DNA of 64,000 bases from Casuarina equisetifolia (taxonomy: Eukaryota; Streptophyta; Magnoliopsida; Fagales; Casuarinaceae), in the NCBI GenBank assembly GCA_028551475.1, contig CM052360.1, positions 5,630,501 to 5,694,500 of the forward strand, read 5' to 3'. A program made the position numbers and the translations under genes. Positions 34,195-44,871 of the stretch are shown here, piece after piece (position 1 is the first letter of the stretch; every line of letters starts with the position of its first letter). The notes under the pieces are model-generated. The model had not been told where the DNA came from, made no database searches, and worked only from the letters and a program-made list of their open reading frames with translations.

Positions 34195-35756
34195 TTAAAA
34201 CTTCCAGATTTGGGCCTTACTCCATCTCCAACCACTCTGCAGCACATCACCAAGATCAGCAGTGAGGGATTTCCAAACCTTGGGCAGCACCACAGTAAGG
34301 AATTTGAAAATCCTCTCTGGCACCACAGGAGGGGAACCACCAAGGTATGACAGGAGCAAAATTACCATGATTCCTATAATGAACCGGATTAACCAGTCGA
34401 GGAACCAAATTAGCATGATTTCATTGAGCAACGAATTGATGCGGCCTTCGATTTTGGCATTCGAATATATTGTGAGGTTCTCCACTGTGATAGTGGAATC
34501 ATTAGGATCACTTTGCTTTGTCTTTTTCAAGGAGAAAAGGGGAGTCAAGTCCTGCATGTAGTTAATGATAAAATCAGCTTGACAATTAAGTTAAAAAAGA
34601 TAATTAATGTTTATCTATACCTTTGTTGGGTCCAGATTGTTGACCTTCGTTGGGTTCAGATTGTTAACCTTAGTTGGGTCTGGAGCAGTGACCAAATTGT
34701 TGGTTGGGTCTGGAGTCAAAGGGGTAGTCGAGTCCTGCATGTAGTTATGATAAAATCAGTGTGACAATTAAGTTAAAAAAAAATGATAAAATCAGTGTGA
34801 TAATTAAGTTAAAAAAGAAAAATATTGATAAAATCAGTGTGACAATTAAGTTAGAAAAAAAAATGTTTATCTTTACCTTTGTTGGGACCAGATTGTTGAC
34901 CTTCTGCTTAAGCCCCAGAGTAAACAGCAATAGGTTCCAAAGCAAGGTCAGGCGACCCCTGCTTCTCAAAGCCATTGGGTTCAGATTGTTGACCTTCTGC
35001 TTAAGCCCCAGATTAAACAGCAATAGGTTCCAAAGCAAGGTCAGTCGACCCCTGCTCCTCAAAACCATTGGGTTCAGATTGTTGACCTTAGTTGGGTCTG
35101 GAGCAGTGACCAAATTGTTGGTTGGGTCTGAAGTCAAAGGGGGAGTCAAGTCCTGTATGTAGTTATGATAAAATTAGTGTGACAATTAGTTAAAAAAGAA
35201 AAATAATGTTTTATCTTTACCTTCGTTGGTTCTGGGGCATTGTCCAGATTGTTGGTTGGATCTGGAGTCAAAAGAGGAGTTGAGTCCTGCATGTAATTAT
35301 GATAAAATCAGTGTGACAATTAAGTTAAAACAGAAAAATTATGATAAAATCTGTGTGACAATTAAGTTAAAAAAGAAAAATAATGTTTATCCTTACCTTC
35401 GTTGGGTCCAGGTTTGCTGGGTCTGGGGCAGTTTCTAGATTGGTCATTAGGTCTGAATCAGTGTTGACCTTGGAACGAGGAGTAAAGTTACCGCGGGAGA
35501 CAGCTAACTGGACAGGTAACTGCTGGAAGTTGGGGCGGGAGACAGCTAACTTCGGGAAGTTGGGGCGGGAGGCAGCTAACTTAAGGAAGTTGGGGCGGGA
35601 GGCAGCTAACTTAAGGAAGTTGGGGCGGGAGGCAGGTGGGAGGTGAGGGAAATGAGTAGCAGGAAGGTGGGGGAAGTGAGCAACTGGGGGGTGAGGAATT
35701 TTGGAGGGGAATGCCCCTCCATTGCAGATCTGACTTGTGAGGATTCTGGCGGCCAT
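34195..35756 (-). CDS. Unrecognised five-exon gene built from repeated exon modules, 390-residue membrane protein
   Basis: Exons 35756-35397, 35286-35221, 35152-34877, 34734-34621 and 34551-34195 join without a stop, and every intron is phase 0 (120, 22, 92 and 38 codons, then 118 plus stop). The start follows a TATA box by about 95 bp. The N-terminus (MAARILTSQIC, then Pro/His-rich) resembles an organelle transit peptide and holds four SRPNF-type 10-residue repeats. Exons 2, 3 and 4 each open with the same 22-residue module (for example DPTNNLVTAPDPTK) and exon 1 ends with a related one. Exon 3 adds two 31-residue repeats. The last exon has a hydrophobic segment (WFLDWLIRFIIGIMVILLL) followed by a basic amphipathic tail, so one membrane anchor is likely. 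Introns of 68-142 bp are made of one shared repeat. I know no homologue. The clean frames and splice sites argue for a real gene. Confidence 0.72.
34552..35396 (-). repeat. Intron-embedded repeat of the 34.2-35.8 kb gene
   Basis: All four introns are built from the unit AACTTAATTGTCACACTGAT followed by TTTATCAT. Intron 2 (35220-35153, 68 bp) and intron 4 (34620-34552, 69 bp) have one copy, intron 1 (35396-35287, 110 bp) two, and intron 3 (34876-34735, 142 bp) three. Each starts GTA.(A/G)GATAA and ends ACTACAT.CAG or a close variant. Confidence 0.9.
35527..35640 (-). repeat. 30-bp coding tandem repeat in exon 1
   Basis: Four units start at 35527, 35557, 35587 and 35617 with the word AAGTTGGGGCGGGAGGCAGC. 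Translated on the minus strand each gives a 10-residue unit of the SRPNFLKLAA type. The period is a multiple of three, so the frame is kept. Confidence 0.92.
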
Positions 35757-35846
35757 TACAGAAGGACTGTCTGAGCGATGGGTAAGGTGACTGATGGGTA
35801 AGGGACTGCGGCTCTCCTTTGCAATCTTAATGCCTGGGTCTGTATA

Positions 35847-35854
35847 TATTTATA
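35847..35854 (-). promoter_or_regulatory. TATA box of the 34.2-35.8 kb gene
   Basis: TATAAATA on the minus strand, 91 to 98 nt upstream of the ATG at 35756, implies a transcription start near 35820 and a short leader of about 65 nt. Confidence 0.5.
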
Positions 35855-35919
35855 TTTTTTAATTTTGTTTAAAGGGCTCCTGTATTTTGCGATCTAAGGG
35901 TTTCTAGCACTCAGACGTG

Positions 35920-36060
35920 TATCTTTAGACGTGAAACAACTTTTGCGATTAGGTTTCACATGCTTCATTTGAGGGTGTCTTCTTACCGATCAAGACATGA
36001 TCGTGTTGGGCCTGTACTAAGCCCTTGTCCTTAACGTTTTGAATAGGGTTGTACTTAATG
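35920..36060. repeat. Dispersed repeat, shared with 45764-45900
   Basis: AACAACTTTTG.G.TTAGGTTTCA, AAGACATGA.T.TGTTGGGC and TAAGCCC..CTTGTCCTT.ACG occur in the same order and orientation in both places. Confidence 0.7.
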
Positions 36061-38890
36061 TAAAAAGCTTCAAGTGCTTGCCCCTCTTCACCTCTGGATT
36101 GGTAGAAAAAAATTGCCTCACAATATAATGAAACCAAATTCAATAATTAAGACATGAGATGAGTAAAATCTTAAATTGGAGTAGATGTTCTATTCGTGAC
36201 TAGCTTCCAAGACATGTTCGAGTGTGGCCAACGCAAGTCGCTAGTTAGCTCAATAGTTGTAGTGTCACCAAATAAATAGCACCACGTGTTCTAATTTTCA
36301 TAATCAACAAGAGAAAGTAAAACTCGAACTAGCCATTTATTGTGAATGAAAATTCTATTAACTCTTCCACAAGACAACGCGTTTCACTTTAATTTCTAAT
36401 TCCAGTGGGAATTTTCGTTGCATTTTTCATCTCTCGGGTACGAACAATGAGGACCACAGAAGTTCACATTGCTCAATTCACAGTGTACTGTTTTAAAAAT
36501 TTTCACTTCCATTCCTTCCAGAGAATCGAAAAGGCGTATTAACGGAACTAGAGTTCGGAATAGGCCCAAAAATTGCGAAATTGCACAATGATGTCCTTAC
36601 ATATTTGTTGTCGAAAGTCTTCGATCTATGGAAGGCTGTCGATGTCATCTTCCCGGACATCGTTCTCGAATAACGGTACTGTGTTTCCGAAACTCTAGGA
36701 AGTTTCAGAATTTGGCGTCCGGAAGAACAATAGAAGCCGATTTACGAGCACTTCTTTTTACCATGAATAAATGATTGCCGTGTATGTGAATTTAAGACAA
36801 GGAAGCTTGTCATTTCAGAAGTGATAAATGCTAAGGTGCTTGGATGCTCTTCCCTTCCATTCTTTGCATGCCAAAAGATTGCGAAACAAACATAAACTTT
36901 CCATAAGAAAGAAGCTTGTGATTAGGGGAAGACAGGGTTAGGGAAGGCAAGGTTTTATAAACGTGAACCCTTGGATCCTTGAAAAAGACCCAATCAGGTT
37001 AGTGGGACTGTACCTCAATACAATGAGATAGATAAGCTTCCAGGGAAGATCAACAAGGCAAATGAGCTACATGGACAAGAAAAGGTTCAGAATGGAGTAG
37101 ACATATAGACCAATGAAATCTACAAACGATTACTGAAATTGAGGACCCTTCACTTTTTTGCCATTAGATCTGAGTAACCTCCATTCTCTCCAATCAAGTA
37201 ATTTAACTGCGTCCTTATGTTTGTGTTCACTTTGCTAATATTTGAATTCTCATACATCTCAAATTTACAGATACTTGGGTAGTTTCCTAACTCTTAGGAA
37301 GTGAGCAAAGATATGGTACATAAATCTTATCTTGCATGGCCTTAATTTGTTTAGATCTTGCATTACTTAGGATAGATTCTACACTGTAGCTTGTAATTGA
37401 ATCCCCAAGCTTGATAGTAGATAGTGCCTTGCTACAAATCTGTGATCTAGGAGCTGATCAAACATCTAGAAATTAGAGTCCTCAAGCAACTTCCAAAATC
37501 CTTAAATAAGCTATATTGCCTTTGTTCCCCAGGAAACGTAGGTTGGTTGCCTTACTTTCCCTTACTTTCCTCTTCCTTCCTTTTTTTGGCTTCGCTTTCA
37601 TTTTTATGTTGTACAACTGGAACTCCCTTCCAAGTCAACTAGGCTAAAACCATTCAAATAAACCTACTAATTCAAACTGGAAATTAGGATTAAATTTTAT
37701 GAATGCCTAATTCCACGTATGCCGGATTAATGAATTCCAAAAGGTGATCATCAAAGGATTAAATAGACAAGACAAAACTTATGGTTGTCAGCAAAAGGAA
37801 TTTCGGGCCTTCTCTCTCACCAGCTAGATCAATCACTAATGGGAAACCCAGACGGCCATCTGCTTGTCCTCACTCTTGTTCATTGAGCCCATAGACTCAC
37901 ACGCACACACCTAAAGGTAAAGACAAAACACAACCTCCCAAACTCAACTTCGTCAGATGAATTGGAGGTAATGCGAACAATTTTGCCAGAACTAGGCACA
38001 CCCCAAAATATTTGCTATTACTTCCAACAAAGTCATTCAAGGTTCATTCGAGATTACCAAACTCCGCCAAATACTTAGTCGCGAAACGAGCCACCAAAGG
38101 AAATCTTGTAAGTTTTTGATACAGTTTTCCATAAACGATGAACCCCTCATTTATAGAAACGTTTTTTGGTAATAAGGATAAAATTAAAATCCTTGGCTCA
38201 GCACGTAGAGTATTATTTTCCTCGCTTGTCCTTTGAATAAGTATTTAGGAAAATGAGGAGAGAATTCAACCATTCTAAAGGAAAGGAAGTCGAGGTTTGA
38301 AAATGGAGGGTTCGGTAGATTATCTGTTAAGGGTGCGGGAGTCTAGTGGGGAGAGAAGATGAAAGAGTAGGAAGAGTCAATAATGGACGCTTGAGGGAGA
38401 AATGAGGGACAAAAGGTGATCAGTGGAGGGAGCCTTCCGACTATAGGTCGAGTAGGTGGTGATGGTAATGATGTTCAAAGTAACCAACCTCAATAGGGAA
38501 GGCTAGCTGCTTGTGAAACTGGCACTGTGAGTCTCATCAAATTGGCACAGGTGCTCCGATGTGATCACTGTCAATCAAGGGCGAGATGAAAAGACCAAGA
38601 GTACAAGGTTTTTCTTTCTTTTTGCTACGTTGGCTAGAGTGGCACAAAATGCTTCCATTTTGGCACTAGTTAATGAACAAATTTTGTAGAGACAAATCCT
38701 TTCTTAATGAAGATTGTGCTTCATATGCTCTAGAACTCGATAGTGCGAAAAACATTTTTCAAAGACAATTTCCATTAAAAAAATACAACTTAAATAAGTA
38801 CAAATTGAAAGACATATCTTCACTTTTCCCACTTGAAGCAAATCGATGCATCCACCCATCCAAGGAAAGAGCTTTAAGAAAGGAAGGACC
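36061..38890. other. Intergenic, no gene recognised
   Basis: 2.8 kb without splice-supported coding sequence. A 75-residue open frame at 38673-38900 (MNKFCRDKSFLNED) is unrecognised and isolated. A copy of the KARI-like gene's 5' flank lies at 38088-38165. Confidence 0.4.
38088..38165 (+). repeat. Copy of the 5' flank of the KARI-like gene
   Basis: TCGCGAAACGAGCCACCAAA and GGAAATCTTG.AAGTT.TTGA align with 51608-51690, just upstream of the KARI-like gene. Only about 80 bp of homology is clear. Confidence 0.65.
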
Positions 38891-39053
38891 AGTTAAATAG
38901 TGTAGCAAAGAACCAAAATCAGATTTAACAATGGATTAAAATTTGTGCAACTAGTCAACCATTAGATAGCCAATTAAATAGTGTAGCAAAGAACCAAAAT
39001 CAAATTTAACGATGGATTAAAATTTGTGCAACTAGTCAACCATTAGATAGTAA
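38891..39053. repeat. 81-bp tandem duplication
   Basis: TTAAATAGTGTAGCAAAGAACC starts at 38893 and 38974. The copies are nearly identical to ACTAGTCAACCATTAGATAG. Confidence 0.95.
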
Positions 39054-39446
39054 TCTTTCAAAAGGAATGAGATGCATAAGGTCCCAAAACACAGTCAATT
39101 AGGGAACAATTATGCTTGTCCCTCTAACATTATATTATTCTCATAGAATCTCTCACTTTAAACCAAAGTAGTGAACTAAACTATACTTTTCTATTTTTTG
39201 TAAAAAAGAAAACTTGCAGAAAAATTGTGTATACAATGACAAAAGGTGGAGGTAGAGCATTTAGGAGCCCAATATGAAAATAGATTTTTTGTCTTGCTTT
39301 CTAAGTCATCATATGCAAGTAAGCTAATTACGAAAAGTAGTAGCCAAACTATTCACACTCACATGGAAAGCCTATTGATTAAAGGTTGAAATTGTAACCC
39401 ACTTATAGGGCAGTTGTGAAAAGAGTGATAACCTAATATTAGGGCT

Positions 39447-39843
39447 CAATATCTAATAATAAAGTATTACACATGATGTGCAATATGTATATTTTTGGGA
39501 AGAAAGAATTTATTTAGGCATCCTCTGTGTTCCTTTTTTTTTTTTTTTTTTAGCTCCTATATCTAAAAGAAATCCATGATGTGGTGGAAATGTGGTTCAC
39601 TAACGGTACAATATCTAATAATAAAGTATTACACATGATGTGCAATATGAATATTTTTAGGAAGAAAGAATTTATTTAGACATCTTCTATGTTCCTTCTT
39701 TTTTTTTAGCTCCTATATCTGAATGAAATGCATGATGTGGTGGAAATGTGGTTCACTAATGGTACAATATCTAATTATAACGTATTACACATGATGTGCA
39801 ATATGTATATTTTTAGGAAGAAAGAATTTATTTAGGCATCCTC
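39447..39843. repeat. Tandem repeat of about 160 bp, third unit split by the retrotransposon
   Basis: Units start at 39447, 39609 and 39765 with CAATATCTAAT.ATAA (periods 162 and 156). Each contains GAAGAAAGAATTTATTTAG and a poly-T tract. The third unit stops at TTTAGGCATCCTC and resumes as TATGTTCC at 45407, beyond the inserted element. Confidence 0.9.
39839..39843. repeat. Target-site duplication, left
   Basis: TCCTC directly precedes the element's TGTTAAG end and is repeated at 45402-45406. A 5-bp duplication is usual for LTR retrotransposon integration. Confidence 0.95.
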
Positions 39844-40373
39844 TGTTAAGTGCTTGACTATAGGATCGGGTTAACGGCCTTTGAGCTGGAAAATCCTGAA
39901 GACTAAAAGGAACAAACTTCTTCTAACCGCCTCTATCTATTTTGGAAAACACAATTACAAAACACTACGGCTCTATAGAGGGAGACCGCAACCTCCAATG
40001 GATCTTAAAAGGGAGATTCTACCTTGATCTGGTAAAAGTTCATATGTGCCTAGAACAGTACACAAAAGGAGCTTATAAGCTTTGTTCTATCCTCTCGCCA
40101 TTATCCTGACGAATAGAGGTCTAGCTTCCTACTACTAGCTACTCATTACAACCTTTATTACAACAAAAGTATGGGCTACTACAGTCCCTTCTTAGCCCTC
40201 AAAACACGTCTTCACTAGCTGGTCATTTCTATCTCCTTCAGTCCCATCTTGGCCTCCTCCTGGTCATTAGAACCCCTGACTTAGCAGTGAGCCTCCCGTG
40301 ACTTGCAAGCTTTTACTCTGCTGTTCTGCTCTCTGCCTCTTCCCACGCTGGCTCCTTCTTGGCACACATAACA
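39844..40373 (-). repeat. 3' LTR (left in this orientation)
   Basis: 530 bp from TGTTAAGTGCTTGAC to GGCACACATAACA on the plus strand. Same length as the partner LTR and about 95% identical by hand alignment. Confidence 0.95.
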
Positions 40374-40388
40374 GACCTCCCTCCTTGC
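40374..40388 (-). other. Polypurine tract of the chromovirus
   Basis: On the minus strand AAGGAGGGAGGTC abuts the 3' LTR, where plus-strand DNA synthesis is primed. Confidence 0.75.
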
Positions 40389-40430
40389 CATTGACCTTGT
40401 CCTCAAGGTCAAAGATGGGGAACCTCTCCT

Positions 40431-41120
40431 TTAGCTCAGCAACCACCTCCCAAGTAGCTTCCGCAGGAGACCTTGCCAGTGTACTAAGACTTCCAGCTGA
40501 CCTTTCCTCTTTCTCTTGTCCAATATGGCCTGTGGTATTGCCGACATCCCATCCTCGTTTTCTAATAACTCCGGGAGTTCATCTTGGAACTTATCATCAC
40601 TGCCTAAGTGCTGCTTCAAATTTGAGACATGGAACACAGGATGGATTCTAGTGCTACTAGGGAGTTTCAACTTGTATGCTACTTCACCAACCTTTTTCTC
40701 TATCTCGAAAGGTCCATAAAACCTAGGACTCAGCTTGTTGTACTTCCTCAAGGCCGCAGATGTCTGTCTATAAGGTTGCAGCCGTAGATAGACCTTGTCC
40801 CCTGCCTGGAAATGAACATCTCTCCTCTTCTTATTATAGAGGTTTTTCATTCTATTCTGAGCCATTGTCAGCGTCTCTTTAAGTTGTTTCAGGACTTGAT
40901 CGTGGTTGTGGAGCTCTTTCTATACAGAGTCAACTATTGTGGACCCTGGAACATAGGTCAGCAAGGTTGGTGGGGATTTTCCATACACAACTTCATAAGG
41001 AGTCTTCCCACTTACAACTTGCACACTAGTGTTGTAGAAATACGAGACCCAAGGCAACCATTTGCACCACTCTTTTGGTTTGTTTCCAATGAAACACCTT
41101 AGGTACATTTGAATTATCTA
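40431..41120 (-). pseudogene. Chromovirus integrase C-terminal part and chromodomain-like tail (broken)
   Basis: Two open pieces (41108-40920, 40865-40431) share one frame. They are interrupted by TAG at 41118 and 40920. They keep YLRCFIGNKPKEW, the FYGPFEI segment typical of the GPY/F region, and the chromodomain-like VLVHWQG. A frameshift near 40480 diverts the end of the frame, after which the adjacent frame resumes with EATWEVVAEL up to the polypurine tract. Confidence 0.85.
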
Positions 41121-41693
41121 GTTAGCAACCTCCGTTTGACCATCCGTTTGAGGATGATAAGTGGATGACATGTTAAAATTAGTGCCTTGGAGTCTAAACA
41201 GTTCTTGCCAAAAGTTATTGGTAAATGTAGACCCCCTGTCACTCACTATAGTCTTTGGCATACCATACAATTTAAAGATATGTTCAAAGAATACTTGAGC
41301 TATAGTATGAGCTGAATAAGGATGAGCAATGGGAATGAAATGCCCAAACTTTGAGAGCCTATCAACTACCACAAATATAGACGTCTTACCTTGGCAAGGA
41401 GGCAATCCATCTATAAAGTCCATAGAAATATCAGTGCAGATTTGAGTGGGAATTAAGAGGGGCTGTAGGAGGCTTGGGGGTGAGAGATTCTCCCACTTGT
41501 GCTGTTGGCACGTTCCACAGTGCTTAACAAAGCTCAAGACATCCTTGTTTATGTGTCTCCAATAGAATACTACCTTGAACCTATGAAAGGTCTTATGATA
41601 ACCTTCATGAGTTCCATTGTGAAACTCTTGTAGAATAATTGGTATGAGGGTTGAATCTTCTAGGAGATATATCCTTCCCTTCCAAAAGATCAC
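41118..41693 (-). pseudogene. Chromovirus integrase, zinc finger and catalytic core
   Basis: 191 codons with the HHCC finger (H..H..CGTCQQHK), the first catalytic Asp in ISMDFIDGLP, the second in IVSDRGSTF and the YHPQTDGQTE signature. It is out of frame with the upstream RNase H part because of an indel at about 41710-41740. Confidence 0.9.
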
Positions 41694-42376
41694 ACCATCT
41701 CGATACTCCCATGGACTATTGCTTTTCCCCGTTTAATGTTTTGGACTAACTTCTGAAGGGACTCGTCCTCCTGCACAACTGTCTTCACTGACTCTAACCA
41801 CATTGGTAAAAGGCTAGAAATTTCCCATAACTTCGCTTCCGATTGTGCTTCTTCCCGCCTTAATTGATCTTCACCCCTCCTTGATAGAGCATCAGCAGCT
41901 CCATTCTTCTTGCCCGGTTTGTACTCAATTGAGAAGTCATAACCCATCAACTTTGCTAGCCACCTCTGCTAGGCAGGTGTAGCAATTTTATGCTCCCATA
42001 AGTACTTTAAGCTTCTTTGATCTGTCCTTACAACGAAAGGCTTTCCTAGAAGGTAGTGTCTCCAACGTTGCACAGCCAGAATTAAAGCAAGCATTTCTTT
42101 GTCATAAGTGGAGAGTGTTGCATTTCTATCATGTAACACCTTGCTAAAGTAAGGCACTGGACGTTTGTCTTGGACCAACACTGCTCCCACACTCGAGCCA
42201 CTTGCATCACATTCTATAATGAAGGGTTTGCTGAAATCTGGAAGTGCCAACACAGGGGTTTCTGTGAGCACCTTCTTGAGGGTTTTGAAGGCTGTTTCAG
42301 CCTTATCCCCCCATCTAAAGGCATCTTTATTTAGAAGGTTGGTTAGGGGTTCAGCTAACCTCCCATAACCCTCCAC
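41690..42376 (-). pseudogene. Chromovirus RNase H and linker
   Basis: Two in-frame pieces (42376-41969 and 41950-41690) are split by TAG at 41969. The first keeps ECDASGSSVGAVL and TDQRSLKYLWE, the RNase H catalytic surroundings. The second keeps [13 protein letters not shown] and DALSRR. Upstream, a TGA at 42431 separates it from reverse transcriptase. Confidence 0.9.
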
Positions 42377-42433
42377 AAACCTCCTATAGTAACCTGTGAG
42401 CCCTAAGAAACCCCTTAGTTCCTTCAGGTTTCA

Positions 42434-43174
42434 AGGTATTGGCCAATCCAAGACTGCTTTTACCTTAGAGGCATCCACCGAAACCCCCTGACCTGATATG
42501 ACATGCCCTAGGAACTTAATAGATTTTTGGCCGAAAGCACATTTGGATTTCTTAACATAAAGCTTATGGTCCCGTAATTGCTTAAAGGCAACTGCTAAGT
42601 GTTTGAGGTGATCATCCTAGCACTTGCTGTAAATTAAAATGTCATCAAAGAAGACCAAGGTTGTCTTCCTAAGTAGCTCTTTAAAGACCAAGTTCATAAG
42701 AGATTGGAAGGTAGAAGGAGCATTCGCTAACCCGAAGGGCATCACCAAGAATTCATAGTGCCCATGGTGGGTTCGAAAAGCTGTTTTAGGGATGTCACTA
42801 GGGTGCATTTTGATTTGGTAGTATCCAGATTTCAAGTCCAACTTAGAAAAGACTTGTGCCCCCTTCAATTCATCTAATAACTCATCCACTGTTGGGATTG
42901 AGAACTTATCCTTAACAGTTTGTTTGTTAAGAGCCCTGAAATCCACACATAATCGCCACCCTCCATCTGATTTCTTAACTAGTAGAACTGGGGCAGAAAA
43001 TGGGCTATTACTCGGCCTTATGGTTCCAGTAGAAAGAAAGTCCTCCACTATCTTTTCTAATTCTATTTTCTGGTGGTAAGGGTATTTATAAGGGCTAACT
43101 GAGATTACTTCTACCCCTTCCTTTAAAGGGATCTTATGGTCTTGAGCCCTTGTAGGAGGAAGTCCAACAGGGTC
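42434..43174 (-). pseudogene. Chromovirus reverse transcriptase
   Basis: The palm and fingers lie at 43048-42617, with [35 protein letters not shown] and the FFDD active site. TAG at 42617 falls just after IYSK. The thumb follows in the same frame (SKCAFGQ, FLGHVISG) to the TGA at 42431-42433. The N-terminal border is the TAG at 43175. Confidence 0.93.
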
Positions 43175-44170
43175 CTAGAAAAGGTCCTCAAACTGTTGGA
43201 GGAGTTTCTGTAACTCTGCCTTGATAGCAGGGTCTAAGTCTGCTTCAAGTGCTTCATCCCCATCCTCACTAGTTTGCTGCCCCTCTCTCATTCCAGTTAA
43301 GGATTTACAGAATCTTTCACCACATTCGGGTTTCTCAAGTGTGTCAGAAAATCCCTTATCTTTTCTCTCAAAAATCTTGGTTGGTTGCTTCCTTGGGTTA
43401 CCATGGTTGTCTACTCCATTTAACATCACCAGCACCCCGCGCAGCCAGAACTCCATTTCCATGGTGGTGAAGTCCCATACCATTTTCCCAAGAGTACGTA
43501 ACCATTGACACCCTAAACTTGCTTCAGTACCTTGCAAGGAAAGTAGAAAGAAATCAAGCTTCATGCGGGCTCCTTGAAGCTTCACCTCTATATCTTTACA
43601 CAAGCCTTGGCTATGCAGTTTGCCTCCACCAGCTACTGTGACCACTATTCTCCTCGCCCCTTCCGGTACTAACCTAAGTTTCTTAGCCACATGAAAGCTC
43701 ACAAAGTTATGAGTACTACCGGAGTCAACTAAGAAGTGTACTGGTTCACTACTATCTGCAACACAACCTCTGACAACCATTGTTTCTGGTGTATTGGTCC
43801 CATACATCGCATTCAAAGATATCTCTACATGATCCTCATCTGCGTCAGGTTCCCCCCCGTCCATAACCACATACTCATCCTCACCTTCATATTGCCAAGA
43901 CCCCTGTAAAATGAAGAGCCGTTTGCACCTATGTCCAAGAACAAAGCGTTCATCACAGCTAAAGCAAAGTCCTTTACGTTTTCTATCTTGCAGCTCTATT
44001 GGAGACATTTTTCGCAAGGGAACACTAATCTTAGGGGGGGCTGTAATGGGGTTAAGAGCTTGCCTAGGGGGAAAAGAGATTGGTTTCTTGTCACTAGCAT
44101 GATGTTCATAGAGTCGAGCATATTCTATGGCATCAGCTAATGTAAAAGGTTTCTTGGCAGCAACCTCCAT
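43175..44170 (-). pseudogene. Chromovirus gag end and protease
   Basis: 331 codons that are in the same frame as gag upstream. A zinc knuckle variant (CFSCDERFVLGHRC) lies at residues 69-82 and the aspartic protease FLVDSGSTHNF at about 147-157. It ends at TAG (43175), placed where related elements often have a Gln before PVGLPP. Confidence 0.92.
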
Positions 44171-44290
44171 TCTAATGGCCTCCTTTAAGCCACTAACAAT
44201 GCCTTTAACAACTTGGGATTCCGTAAGGTCTCTAGACCTTAAGAGTTTACGTGAATATTCCTTATGGTACTCTTCAACAGAGTGGCTTTG

Positions 44291-44862
44291 CTAAAGCATA
44301 GTGAGCTCCCCGTAGCCACTAAGAAATTCAGAGGGGCCACATCGCTGTAGCAACTCTTTTTCTAGGGCCTCCCATGGGATAGGAGCACCGCGATACTTAG
44401 TCTTAAGAAGTTGAAACCATACCTGAGCATCATCGACCAAGTTCCAAGCAGCCCAAGAAACCTTGTTGGCCTCTGGCGTATTGTGGAAGTCAAAGAAGTG
44501 GGTAGTTTGGTTCAGCCAGCTTGTGGGGTCGCCATTGCCATCAAAGCGTGGAAACTCCATTTTGACGCTACCCGGTTTGCATTGTCCAGGTGTAACAGTG
44601 GTTTCACCATCCTTCTTTACACCATCATCCCCCATGGGTGCACCATCCGTCTTGTCACTATCATCCTTAGGGACCGAAGAGGAGCTCCCCCCCTCTTGAT
44701 CCTCCTTCTCCTTTCGACGGTGTCGGTTAGAGTCACCATTGCGAGAGTTCAAGGCCAATAGAACTTGTTGCATCGAGTCAGAGAGCTCACGAAGCTTCTT
44801 ATCAAGACCTGTGACTTCAGATTCCAGGCAGTCCATCCGCTCTTCAACCATTACTGGCTTTG
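44291..44862 (-). pseudogene. Chromovirus gag, N-terminal part
   Basis: The likely start is the Met in VMVEERMDCLES just inside the primer site; the frame upstream of it only reads through LTR. A coiled-coil-like start and a charged linker are followed by the capsid-type PRFDGNGDPTSWL. It is cut by TAG at 44291, after which the same frame continues with SVEEYHKEYSR to join the protease piece. Confidence 0.9.
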
Positions 44863-44868
44863 ATACCA
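44854..44868 (-). other. Primer binding site, initiator Met tRNA
   Basis: TGGTATCAAAGCCAG on the minus strand lies 3 nt inside the 5' LTR and matches the Met-tRNA primer site TGGTATCAGAGC with one mismatch. Confidence 0.92.
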
Positions 44869-44871
44869 CTT

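Noticed and set aside
34262..35646. Plus-strand frames opposite the 34.2-35.8 kb gene
   Set aside because: They arise from the repeated exons read backwards. The minus strand has the splice sites, TATA box and matching phases.
43221..44761. Plus-strand frames inside the chromovirus
   Set aside because: Antisense shadows of gag and protease with no start context or known motif.
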